Of a stretch of 64,000 nt of DNA, positions 34,968-42,516 are shown one piece after another; the first letter of the stretch is position 1; each line of letters begins with the position of its first letter. The notes under the pieces were generated by a model. It worked only from the letters and a program-made list of their open reading frames with translations. It searched no databases and was not told where the DNA came from. The stretch comes from Arthrobacter sp. zg-Y20. GTDB taxonomy: Bacteria; Actinomycetota; Actinomycetes; Actinomycetales; Micrococcaceae. Location: NCBI RefSeq assembly GCF_030142075.1, contig NZ_CP126241.1:1550001-1614000 (forward strand), read 5' to 3'. Made by a program: the position numbers and the translations under genes.

Positions 34968-35822
34968 ATGGCGGAAAACGTTCCACCCCTCGCCGTCACG
35001 GGAGCCACCGGTGCCCTGGGGGGTGCCGTTGCCCGGCTCCTCGCCGAAACCGGTGCCAGGCAGCGGCTGCTTGCCCGGCGCACCGCCCGGCTCCCCGAAC
35101 TGCCGGATACACCGGTATTCGCAGTGTCCTACCTCGACCGCGCGCAGGCGGTCAGTGCGCTGCGGGGCGTGCATACGCTTTTTATGGTGTCCGCGGCCGA
35201 AAGTCCGCACCGGGTCGAGGACCAGCAGACGTTTGTGGACGCCGCCGTCGAGGCAGGTGTGGAGCACATTGTGTACACGTCCTTTATGGGCGCCGCCCCG
35301 GACGCGGTGTTCACCCTTGCCCGCGACCATTACGCCACCGAGGAGCACATCAAGTCCCGCGGCGTGGCCTACACCTTCCTGCGGGATTGCCTGTACCAGG
35401 ACATCCTGCCCACCTTTGTCCAGCCCGACGGCGTCATCCGCGGTCCTGCGGGGGACGGGCGTTTCGCTCCGGTGGCACGTACGGACGTCGCCCGGACCGC
35501 AGCGAAGATCCTCCTGGCGCCGGGGGAGCACCGGAACCGCATCTATACCCTCACGGGACCTGCGGAACTGACCATGTCGGACGTGGCGCAGGTGCTGAGC
35601 ACCGTCACGGGCAGCAGCGTCCGGTTCGAGAACGAGTCCTATTCGGACGCCGTAGCAACGCGGGTCAAAAGCGGCGCAGCGCAGTGGCAGGCGGAGGCCT
35701 GGAGCTCCAGTTACGCTGCCGTTGCTGCCGGGGAACTGGCTCCCGTCAGCACGGACGTCCTGGACCTCACCGGCACACCCCCGCTCGGCTTCGAGAACTA
35801 CCTGCTCCAAACCCGCCGATAG
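34968..35822 (+). CDS. NmrA-like NAD(P)-binding oxidoreductase
   Basis: A 284-residue atypical short-chain dehydrogenase of the NmrA/QOR2 type. The dinucleotide loop is VTGATGALGGAVARLLAETG at the N-terminus, and there is no clear YxxxK catalytic pair; a TSFMGAAPDAVF stretch occupies the expected strand. Members reduce quinones or act as redox sensors. ATG with AAGGGAGAG upstream, 47 bp after dxs. The specific substrate is not deducible. Confidence 0.82.
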   Translation: MAENVPPLAVTGATGALGGAVARLLAETGARQRLLARRTARLPELPDTPVFAVSYLDRAQAVSALRGVHTLFMVSAAESPHRVEDQQTFVDAAVEAGVEHIVYTSFMGAAPDAVFTLARDHYATEEHIKSRGVAYTFLRDCLYQDILPTFVQPDGVIRGPAGDGRFAPVARTDVARTAAKILLAPGEHRNRIYTLTGPAELTMSDVAQVLSTVTGSSVRFENESYSDAVATRVKSGAAQWQAEAWSSSYAAVAAGELAPVSTDVLDLTGTPPLGFENYLLQTRR

Positions 35823-35873
35823 GTGCGTCTGCAGGGCTGCACCGGGGCCTGCCCACCGGATAGGGTGGAGGGT

Positions 35874-36191
35874 ATGAACGAAGCATCTACGCCGGATGTA
35901 CGCCGTTTCCTCGCCGAATGCACGGTGGGTGACCTGGACGACGACGACGCAACGCCCGTAGCCGATCTGTACGGCATGTACATCATCTGGAGCGAACAGC
36001 AGGGCCTGGCCCCGCTGGCGGTGCAGGCATTCTCTGCAGCCGTCCGTGAGGAAGGCGTGGAAGCCGAGCGCCGGCACAGCGAGCAGGTCTATACCGGCCT
36101 GCTGCCCACGGGAGCCATTCCCATCCAGTACATCCTTGAAACCGACAAGGCGCCCAGCCCCAACAGCCCGCTGGACATTTTCCCGGCCTAG
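35874..36191 (+). CDS. Hypothetical protein with D5/primase-C-like helical motif
   Basis: A 105-residue protein that I cannot name. ATG 35874 follows GGTGGAGGG closely; the frame also opens at 35823 without a ribosome site. The core DLYGMYIIWSEQQGLAPLAV then FSAAVREEGVE resembles the small helical module seen after phage D5-type primases, which may be a nucleic-acid contact. No membrane segment. It lies between the NmrA-like gene and a strong inverted repeat, and is probably the last gene of that transcript. Confidence 0.7.
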   Translation: MNEASTPDVRRFLAECTVGDLDDDDATPVADLYGMYIIWSEQQGLAPLAVQAFSAAVREEGVEAERRHSEQVYTGLLPTGAIPIQYILETDKAPSPNSPLDIFPA

Positions 36192-36230
36192 GACACTGCT
36201 GAATCTGCTGCCGGATTGGGATCTTGCTGC

Positions 36231-36279
36231 CGGTTTGGGAAAACCCTCCGCTGCGCAGCGGCAGGGATTTCCCAAACCG
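36231..36279. repeat. Long interrupted inverted repeat
   Basis: Arms CGGTTTGGGAAA (36231-36242) and TTTCCCAAACCG (36268-36279) enclose a second dyad (CCGCTG/CAGCGG around CGC). It lies 39 bp after the hypothetical gene and 59 bp before the aldo/keto reductase, so it may end one transcript or lie in the leader of the next. Confidence 0.6.
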
Positions 36280-36338
36280 TAAGGATTTTCCCGAAGGGGA
36301 GGAAATATCCCCCCTGCCGACGGGTATAGCGTGGTTTT

Positions 36339-37316
36339 ATGACTTCCTACAACAGACTTGGCAATTCCGGACTCACCGTCTCCACAGTTGGGCTCGGTTG
36401 CAACAACCTGGGCCGCCCGGGAACCCCCACCGAATCGCAGGAGGGCACGGACGCCGTCATCAACGCGGCGGTCGACGCCGGTATTACGCTTTTTGACGTT
36501 GCCGACGCCTATGGTCGCACCCCGGGACTCAGCGAGGAAATGCTCGGGAAAGCGTTGGGCAACCGCCGCGGGGACGTGGTGGTAGCCACCAAATTCGGTA
36601 TGGACATGAAGGGCGTCAACGGTGCCGACTTCGGGGCACGCGGATCCCGGCGCTACATCGTCAAGGCCGCAGAGGCTTCCCTGCGCCGCCTGAACACGGA
36701 CTGGATTGACCTCTACCAGTTCCACACCCCGGACCCGCTCACGCCCATCGAAGAAACCCTGTCAGCCTTGGATGACCTCGTCACCAGCGGCAAGGTCCGG
36801 TACATCGGGCACTCCAACCGGGCCGGCTGGCAGATTGCCGAAGCCGAGTTTGTGGCCCGGATGGGTGGCTTCACGCCGTTCATTTCCTCGCAGAACCACT
36901 ACAACCTGCTGGACCGCCGGGCCGAGCTGGAAGTGACCCCCGCCGCCGAAGCCTACGGGCTGGGCGTGCTTCCCTACTTCCCGCTGGCCAACGGTCTGCT
37001 CACCGGCAAGTACAGCAGCGGCAAGGCTCCGGAAGGCAGCCGGCTCACCCACTCCCGGACCAACCTCTTGGAGAATGCGGACTTTGAGCAGCTGGCCGAG
37101 TTTGGCCGTTTCGCCGCCGAGCGCGGTCTGACCGAGGTGCAGGTGGCCTTCTCCTGGCTCGCTGCGCAGCCGTCGGTGGCGTCCGTGATTGCGGGAGCAA
37201 CGAAGGTGGAGCAGGTGCAGCAGAACGCCGAAGCTGTTTCGTGGGTGCCGTCGGAGAAGGACCTCGAGGAGCTGGACCGGATCTTCCCGAAGACGCCGAA
37301 GGTTGCCTTGTTCTAG
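36339..37316 (+). CDS. Aldo/keto reductase
   Basis: A 325-residue NADPH-dependent (beta/alpha)8 oxidoreductase. The catalytic tetrad is visible: Asp and Tyr in FDVADAYGRTPGLSEEMLG, Lys in VVATKFG, His in YQFHTPDP. NADPH-binding C-terminal part includes SVIAGATKVEQVQQN. It belongs to the YajO/perakine-reductase-like group. ATG start, ribosome site weak. Ends 22 bp before the first copy of the structured repeat, convergent with a hypothetical membrane gene. The substrate is unknown. Confidence 0.92.
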   Translation: MTSYNRLGNSGLTVSTVGLGCNNLGRPGTPTESQEGTDAVINAAVDAGITLFDVADAYGRTPGLSEEMLGKALGNRRGDVVVATKFGMDMKGVNGADFGARGSRRYIVKAAEASLRRLNTDWIDLYQFHTPDPLTPIEETLSALDDLVTSGKVRYIGHSNRAGWQIAEAEFVARMGGFTPFISSQNHYNLLDRRAELEVTPAAEAYGLGVLPYFPLANGLLTGKYSSGKAPEGSRLTHSRTNLLENADFEQLAEFGRFAAERGLTEVQVAFSWLAAQPSVASVIAGATKVEQVQQNAEAVSWVPSEKDLEELDRIFPKTPKVALF

Positions 37317-37334
37317 GGTCTGGGCGTCCGGGGG

Positions 37335-37423
37335 TCTGGAGGGTCCGGAACGGCGGCAACGAAAATCCCTTGCTCGCAGAGCTCGCCGGGATTATTAAAG
37401 CCGCCTAACCCGGACCCTCCGGA
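37335..37423. repeat. Structured repeat, copy A (inverted relative to copy B)
   Basis: Core 37345-37413 (69 bp) matches the reverse complement of 40265-40332 with one indel and one substitution. The whole can fold on itself: outer arms GGAGGGTCCGG (37338-37348) and CCGGACCCTCC (37410-37420), then GGCGGC/GCCGCC, then AATCCC/GGGATT. It sits between convergent genes. No transposase is nearby. Confidence 0.9.
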
Positions 37424-37479
37424 CGTCGTGGACGGCGTCGCCTAGCCCGAACCCTGCGGGCCTACGTGGATGGTGTCGT

Positions 37480-37878
37480 CTAGCCGGGAGCGCCCAGGTC
37501 CTCTGGGCAGATCCGAAAGACGGGATCGCCTTCGGCGAGGCGCTGTGAGTGTTCGATGGCGTCTATGCCAATGGCCCAATTGATCCAGACCGCCAAGGCT
37601 GCCGCCGCAAGGAGCAGCAGGGACGGGGCCAGCCTTTCCCGATTCCAAGGGCGGTAGCCCAGCGAGAGTATGGCTGCTGCAGCCGCCGTAACAGGCGGTA
37701 CCAAGGAAAGAGCCAGGACCCACTGGCGGCGTGGAACCTGCTGACCGTAGAAGCAGGCGCTGTGTCGGGGACGCAGTTCAGACTCATACCCAAACGCCAG
37801 GAATGTAGTAAAAAGGGCCACCACCATGGCGAAGAACCCCACCGTCAGGAATGTCCCGGCGTCGATGCGTCTGCTCAT
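37480..37878 (-). CDS. Hypothetical membrane protein
   Basis: A 132-residue protein beginning MSRRIDAGTFLTVGF at ATG 37878; the TTG six bases upstream lacks support. It has about three hydrophobic helices (residues ~8-28, ~50-75, ~82-105) and a short charged C-terminal tail. I do not recognise a family. It opens a run of small minus-strand genes whose base composition looks lower in GC than the flanks (36 of 60 bases in 37741-37800 by hand count). Confidence 0.6.
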   Translation of the reverse strand: MSRRIDAGTFLTVGFFAMVVALFTTFLAFGYESELRPRHSACFYGQQVPRRQWVLALSLVPPVTAAAAAILSLGYRPWNRERLAPSLLLLAAAALAVWINWAIGIDAIEHSQRLAEGDPVFRICPEDLGAPG

Positions 37879-37939
37879 GCGCAATAGTCAAGCACAGCTC
37901 TGGCCGCTCGCTGTTCGCAGGGTTCCCAGGGCGGAAAGC

Positions 37940-38227
37940 TCAGGCCGGCTTGGTGGCCTTGCCGTCCAGCCAAAGCGTTTCCGATTCGTCGCGGTGGGTT
38001 CCCGTTGTGCCGACGTGTTTCGTGCCGATTTCGGCACCGTTCTTAATAACGTGGACAATTGCCATCCCGTGGCCGCGTCCGATTCCGTAGTCCGCTTGGA
38101 GCCATTCCAGGATTTCCCCGGCCTTGGTGCTTTCGCCGAAACCTTTGGCCGCCGCTGCATCCACCAGTTGGCGGGGCGTTAATCCTGTCTTGTCCTCAAC
38201 CGCATCAAGGTAAGCCTGAAAGGACAT
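37940..38227 (-). CDS. DUF4287 domain protein
   Basis: A 95-residue protein starting MSFQAYLDAVEDKTGLTPRQ, which matches the DUF4287 pattern (a helical domain with a conserved GxGHxMA-like GIGRGHGMAIVHVIKNG). The domain occurs alone or fused to DUF5655-like modules in Actinobacteria and has no proven function. ATG start preceded by GAGGTAAAAGA. Surrounding bases 38041-38100 have 33 G/C of 60, lower than the chromosome core here. Confidence 0.8.
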   Translation of the reverse strand: MSFQAYLDAVEDKTGLTPRQLVDAAAAKGFGESTKAGEILEWLQADYGIGRGHGMAIVHVIKNGAEIGTKHVGTTGTHRDESETLWLDGKATKPA

Positions 38228-38260
38228 TCTCTTTTACCTCTGTTCGTGTTTGCGCCGAAA

Positions 38261-38455
38261 CTAGCGGGCGCGCTGCAGTCGGACCAGTATTACCAGGATC
38301 ACCGCCGTGAGTGCCAGCAGGATCCCGGCGAGAGTCCAGCGCCATGGCGCGGACCAGGGGAGAAGTACCGTCAGCCAGCCAAGAACTGCCGTGGCAAGTA
38401 TCAGCGCTACCACGCGCCGGCTTTGCCTGCGGTTTTCCTCCGACGTTCCCTTCAC
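38261..38455 (-). CDS. Small hypothetical two-helix membrane protein
   Basis: A 64-residue ORF with GTG start: charged N-terminus, then two hydrophobic helices (about residues 15-33 and 39-58) and a basic end (RLQRAR). No family recognised. It lies 33 bp upstream of the DUF4287 gene and 74 bp downstream of the tetR gene on the same strand. The ribosome site is weak, so coding status is moderate. Confidence 0.45.
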   Translation of the reverse strand: MKGTSEENRRQSRRVVALILATAVLGWLTVLLPWSAPWRWTLAGILLALTAVILVILVRLQRAR

Positions 38456-38529
38456 GTCCGGAAGGCTAGCGAAGGAGACCGTCCCTGCCCAGAGGGCCGG
38501 CGCTAAGCGGCCAGGTGCGCTGCAGGATG

Positions 38530-39210
38530 TCAGGCCCGCGGCAGCACACCCAGGAGCGCCGACGACAGGGCCATCCTTAGGGCGTCAGTGAGGTCTACGT
38601 GGAGGACACCCAGGGCGGGTTCCTCCGCATAGGCGGCAAGGAGGCTGGGGGGAGGCGGGACGTAGGAGGACAGTGCACCGGCAGTAACCAGTGCGATCAG
38701 GCAGAACTGCTGGGCTCCGTCCCCCAACTCTGGCAGGTGCCGGCACACGATGCCGGTCATGGCATCGAGCCTGGCCAGGGAGGCCCGCTTGTGCCGCTTG
38801 GCCACCTCAACCGAAATGTTGTGCTCCAAGACGCCGCCCTGCGCCCCGAACAGGTCGCACAGTACCGGGCGTGCCCCCAGGGACCGGCTGAGGATTTCGG
38901 CCAGCTGATCGGCCCGCACCGCCGGTGCCGCTTCGGGCTCGATGCCCATTGGGAGCTCCTGTGCCAACTCGGTGAGCCAGGTGCCCAGGAAGTCATCCAG
39001 CAGTTCGAGCAGCACTGCTTCGCGGGACTCGAAATAGCGCAGGACGTTGGACTTCGCCAGCCCCACCCGCCGGCTGAGCTCGTTGAGACTGACCCCGGCT
39101 ACCGGCATCTCGTCCAGCATTGCCGCTGCGGTGTCCAGGATGGCCCGACGCCGGGTCTCTTTCTGCTCTTCGCTGCGCGCCCGCTGGAATGTCACGCGGC
39201 CAGCATACAT
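38530..39210 (-). CDS. TetR family transcriptional regulator
   Basis: A 226-residue regulator. The N-terminal helix-turn-helix is ARSEEQKETRRRAILDTAAA through LSRRVGLAKSNVLRYFESR; the C-terminal ligand domain is largely helical with a Pro-rich turn (YVPPPPSLL). An alternative GTG at 39195 gives VTFQRARSEE; neither start has a good ribosome site. It is divergent from the SDR gene, and two ACC-N3-GGT dyads flank the SDR promoter, so it very likely represses that gene and itself. The ligand is unknown. Confidence 0.9.
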   Translation of the reverse strand: MYAGRVTFQRARSEEQKETRRRAILDTAAAMLDEMPVAGVSLNELSRRVGLAKSNVLRYFESREAVLLELLDDFLGTWLTELAQELPMGIEPEAAPAVRADQLAEILSRSLGARPVLCDLFGAQGGVLEHNISVEVAKRHKRASLARLDAMTGIVCRHLPELGDGAQQFCLIALVTAGALSSYVPPPPSLLAAYAEEPALGVLHVDLTDALRMALSSALLGVLPRA

Positions 39211-39213
39211 TAC

Positions 39214-39283
39214 GGACCGGCGGTCTATTGACGTGGGAAAGCAGGGCGCTTACGCTCGTCCTACGTAACAGACCAACGGTACT
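39214..39283 (+). promoter_or_regulatory. SDR promoter with two TetR-type dyads
   Basis: Promoter: -35 TTGACG (39228-39233), 17-bp spacer, -10 TACGCT (39251-39256). Dyad 1, GGACC-GGC-GGTCT at 39214-39226, abuts the -35; dyad 2, AGACC-AAC-GGTACT at 39270-39283, lies just past the start point. Shared core is ACC-N3-GGT. Ribosome site TAGGAG is at 39285-39290. Confidence 0.65.
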
Positions 39284-39295
39284 TTAGGAGCCCCC

Positions 39296-40213
39296 ATGAA
39301 CGTCAGTTGGAACGAGAACCACATCCCTGATCAGCACGGACGCGTGGCGATAGTGACCGGAGCCAACACCGGGCTGGGTTTTGAAACCGCCCGGATGCTC
39401 GCGGAACGGGGGGCGGCGGTGGTCCTGGCCGTACGAGACGTCGACAAGGGCAAGCAGGCGGCTGCCCGCATCAACGGGGACGCGAGCGTCCAGGCTTTGG
39501 ACCTGAGCTCACTGGAGTCGGTCCGGTCCGCTGCGGCGGCCCTGCGCGCAGACCACCCGCGGATAGACCTGCTGATCAACAATGCCGGCGTGATGTACAC
39601 GCCGAAGCGGACCACCGCGGACGGCTTTGAACTGCAATTCGGCACCAACCACCTCGGGCATTTCGCCCTCACCGGCCTGCTGTTGGACCGGCTGCTGCCT
39701 GTTCCCGGCTCGCGCGTTGTGACGGTCAGCAGCACCGGGCACCGCATCCGGGCCGATATCCACTTCGATGATCTCCAGTGGGAGCGTTCGTACAGCCGCG
39801 TCGGCGCCTACGGCCAGGCCAAGCTGGCAAACCTGATGTTCACGTATGAACTCCAGCGCCGTCTCGAACCCCTTGGTACCACCGTCGCGGTGGCCGCCCA
39901 TCCGGGCGTCTCCAATACGGAGCTCACCCGCAACACACCGGCAGCGCTTCGGGTGCCCGTCACCTGGCTCGCCCCGTACTTCACGCAGACTCCCGAGATG
40001 GGTGCCCTGCCCACCCTGCGTGCGGCTACCGATCCGGAGGTCACCGGCGGCCAGTACTACGGTCCCGGCAACCGCTCACAGACCCGCGGCTATCCGAAAC
40101 CTGTCGTCTCCAGCCCTGCCTCCCATGACCAAGCGGTCCAGCAGCGCCTCTGGACCATCTCGGAGGAACTCACGGGGGTAACCTTCCCTCTGGCCTCACC
40201 TCATCTCGCCTGA
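39296..40213 (+). CDS. Short-chain dehydrogenase/reductase
   Basis: A 305-residue SDR of the retinol-dehydrogenase/WWOX-like type. NAD(P)-binding [20 protein letters not shown] at residues ~18-37, structural NNAGVM, catalytic Ser in VSSTGH and YxxxK in YGQAKLAN. The substrate is unknown; the adjacent TetR regulator implies induction by a small molecule. ATG behind TAGGAG. Ends 51 bp before copy B of the structured repeat, convergent with the beta-oxidation gene. Confidence 0.92.
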   Translation: MNVSWNENHIPDQHGRVAIVTGANTGLGFETARMLAERGAAVVLAVRDVDKGKQAAARINGDASVQALDLSSLESVRSAAAALRADHPRIDLLINNAGVMYTPKRTTADGFELQFGTNHLGHFALTGLLLDRLLPVPGSRVVTVSSTGHRIRADIHFDDLQWERSYSRVGAYGQAKLANLMFTYELQRRLEPLGTTVAVAAHPGVSNTELTRNTPAALRVPVTWLAPYFTQTPEMGALPTLRAATDPEVTGGQYYGPGNRSQTRGYPKPVVSSPASHDQAVQQRLWTISEELTGVTFPLASPHLA

Positions 40214-40264
40214 GCTGACCTGACTGCGACCGCAACAGGACTGTTAACGAGAGCGCCGGACGGA

Positions 40265-40332
40265 CCGGGTTAGGCGGCTTTAATAATCCCTGCGAGCTCT
40301 GCGAGCAGGGATTTTCGTTGCCGCCGTTCCGG
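40265..40332. repeat. Structured repeat, copy B
   Basis: A 68-bp inverted copy of 37345-37413. Read on the minus strand, its inner stem AATCCCTGC/GCAGGGATT is perfect, and its outer arms (GGACCGG/CCGGTCCG) differ from copy A at both sides so that pairing is kept. Like copy A it lies between convergent genes. Confidence 0.9.
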
Positions 40333-40386
40333 TCCGCCCGGCGCGGACGGTAGGCGCGGACGGTAGGCGCGGGCGCCCGTTAGGGG

Positions 40387-42516
40387 CTAAGCAGCCACAG
40401 CCGCCTCGTGGAACTTCTTGCCATTAACCCGCTCGGACGCACCGACGCGGTCCAGGTACGGGGTAATTCCGCCCAGGTGCATCGGCCAGCCGGCACCGAG
40501 GATGACGCAGAGGTCGATGTCCTCGGGTCCTGCCACAACGCCGTCTTCGAGCATGAGCCCGATTTCCTCGGCCAGGGCGTCCTGCGTGCGGCGCAGGACT
40601 TCCTCGGACGTGGAGGGGGTGTTGCCGAAGTCCAGCATGGCCAGGGTTTCCTCCGGGATGTACTGGTTGCCGTTCTCGTCCTTCTGCCAAATGGACTTGA
40701 TGCCGGCGTCGATGATTTTCTGCTGGTTCTTGGAGACCCAGAAACGCTCGCCGAAGGCAGCGTGCAGGGATTCCTGCACGTGCTGGCCCACCGGCAGGCC
40801 CACCAGGGCGAGCAGGGTGAACGGAGACATCGGCAGGCCCATGGAACGCAGTGCGTTGTCTGCTGTGGCGGCGTCGGTGCCCTCGTCGTAGACCTTGGTG
40901 ATCTCGCCGAACATGCGGCCCAGGATGCGGTTGACCACAAACGCGGCCGCGTCCTTGACCAGCACTGCGGTCTTCTTGAGCTGCTTGGCCAGCACAAAGG
41001 CGGTGGCCAGGACGGCGTCGTCGGTCTTGGGTGCGCGGACAATTTCCAGCAGCGGCATCACGGCCACCGGGTTGAAGAAGTGGAAGCCCACCACACGCTC
41101 CGGGTGCTTGAGGTCCGCGGCCATTTCGGTGACGGAGAGCGAGGAGGTGTTGGTGGCCAGGATGCACTCGGGGGAGACCACGGCCTCCACCTCGGCGAAG
41201 ACCTGCTTCTTGACCGAGAGCTCTTCGAAGACGGCTTCGATGACGAAGTCGGCATCGGAGAAGGCTTCCTTGGAGACCGAGCCGGTAACCAGGGCCTTGG
41301 TGCGGTTGGCGGCGTCGGGGGAGATGCGCTTCTTGGCCAGGAGCTTGTCCACCTCGGCGTGCACGTAGCCCACGCCCTTGTCCACCCGTGCCTGGTCGAT
41401 GTCCGTCATGACCACGGGGACCTTGAGTTGGCGGGCGAAGAGCAATGCCAGCTGGCTGGCCATCAGGCCGGCGCCTACCACGCCCACCTTGGTGACCGGG
41501 CGGGCGAGCTTCTTGTCCGGGGCGCCGGCGGGGCGCTTGCCGCGCTTCTGCACCAGGTCCAGGAAGGCGTACACGGTGGAGCTGAACTGGGGGGACTGCA
41601 TCAGTTCGGCCAGGGCGTCGCACTCGGCTTCGCGGGATTCCTCACGGGTCCAGGTCTTGCCCTTTTCGAGCAGGTCCAGCACCTTTGCCGGGGCAGGTGC
41701 GGCGTTGGAGGTCTTGGCCTCCACGAAGGCACGGCCCTTGGCGACGGCGGCGTCCCACGCTTCGCCGGCGTCGGCAGGCTCGACGGCGTTGGGCCGCTCC
41801 ACCTTTTCTTCGCCGCTGATTACGCGGGAGGCCCAGGCCAGGGACTGCTCGAGGAAGTCCGCCGGCTCGAACAGTGCGTCGGCGATGCCCAGCTTGTAGG
41901 CGGCCGGACCGGCGAGGGTGCGGTTGTTGCTCAGCGGGTTCTCGATCATCACCTTGACAGCGTTCTCGGGGCCGATGAGGCGCGGCAGCAGGTAGACGCC
42001 GCCCCAGCCCGGGACCAGGCCGATGAAGGCTTCCGGCAGGGCCAGTGCACCGGCGCCGGTGGACACCGTGCGGTAGTCGGACTGCAGGGCAATCTCCAGG
42101 CCGCCGCCCAGGGCCACACCGTTGATGAAGGCGAAGCTGGGAACCCCCAGGGTGCCCAACTTGCCGTAGACGTCGTGGCCCAGGCGGGCCATGGCGTAGC
42201 CGGCTTCGATGTCGGAAATGGACTTCACAGCGGACAGGTCGGCGCCGGCCACCAGGTAGAAGGGCTTGCCGGTGACGCCCACGCCCACAATTTCGCCGGC
42301 GTCGGCGCGGACCTTGAGTTCGTCCAGCTTTTCGCCGAGCTCCAGCAGGGTGTTCGGGCCCAGCGTGGTGGGACGGGAGTGGTCGACGTCGTTGTCCAGG
42401 GTGATCAGCGCGAAGGTGCCGGCATTGCCGGGGAGCGCGATGTCCGAGACGTAGGAGTGGGTAACAACCTCGGTGGGGAAGAGGCCCGCGAGGCGCTGGT
42501 AATCGGGAGCAGACAT
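40387..42516 (-). CDS. fadB: Multifunctional enoyl-CoA hydratase / 3-hydroxyacyl-CoA dehydrogenase
   Basis: A 709-residue beta-oxidation alpha-subunit type enzyme. The N-terminal crotonase domain (about 1-200) hydrates enoyl-CoA (ALGGGLEIALQSDYR, then EAFIGLVPGWGG); the Rossmann domain starting KVGVVGAGLMASQLAL (about 340) and its C-terminal helical domain oxidise 3-hydroxyacyl-CoA (GFHFFNPVAVMPLLEIV with the catalytic His). The Rossmann loop is GAGLMA instead of the common GAGTMG. The start is ATG 42516, which overlaps the fadA stop by one base (TAATG); upstream in-frame codons lie inside fadA. Cotranscribed with fadA. Confidence 0.95.
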   Translation of the reverse strand: MSAPDYQRLAGLFPTEVVTHSYVSDIALPGNAGTFALITLDNDVDHSRPTTLGPNTLLELGEKLDELKVRADAGEIVGVGVTGKPFYLVAGADLSAVKSISDIEAGYAMARLGHDVYGKLGTLGVPSFAFINGVALGGGLEIALQSDYRTVSTGAGALALPEAFIGLVPGWGGVYLLPRLIGPENAVKVMIENPLSNNRTLAGPAAYKLGIADALFEPADFLEQSLAWASRVISGEEKVERPNAVEPADAGEAWDAAVAKGRAFVEAKTSNAAPAPAKVLDLLEKGKTWTREESREAECDALAELMQSPQFSSTVYAFLDLVQKRGKRPAGAPDKKLARPVTKVGVVGAGLMASQLALLFARQLKVPVVMTDIDQARVDKGVGYVHAEVDKLLAKKRISPDAANRTKALVTGSVSKEAFSDADFVIEAVFEELSVKKQVFAEVEAVVSPECILATNTSSLSVTEMAADLKHPERVVGFHFFNPVAVMPLLEIVRAPKTDDAVLATAFVLAKQLKKTAVLVKDAAAFVVNRILGRMFGEITKVYDEGTDAATADNALRSMGLPMSPFTLLALVGLPVGQHVQESLHAAFGERFWVSKNQQKIIDAGIKSIWQKDENGNQYIPEETLAMLDFGNTPSTSEEVLRRTQDALAEEIGLMLEDGVVAGPEDIDLCVILGAGWPMHLGGITPYLDRVGASERVNGKKFHEAAVAA

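Noticed and set aside
36231-36279. Third copy of the 69-bp structured repeat
   Set aside because: It is also a nested inverted repeat, but its sequence does not match copies A and B.
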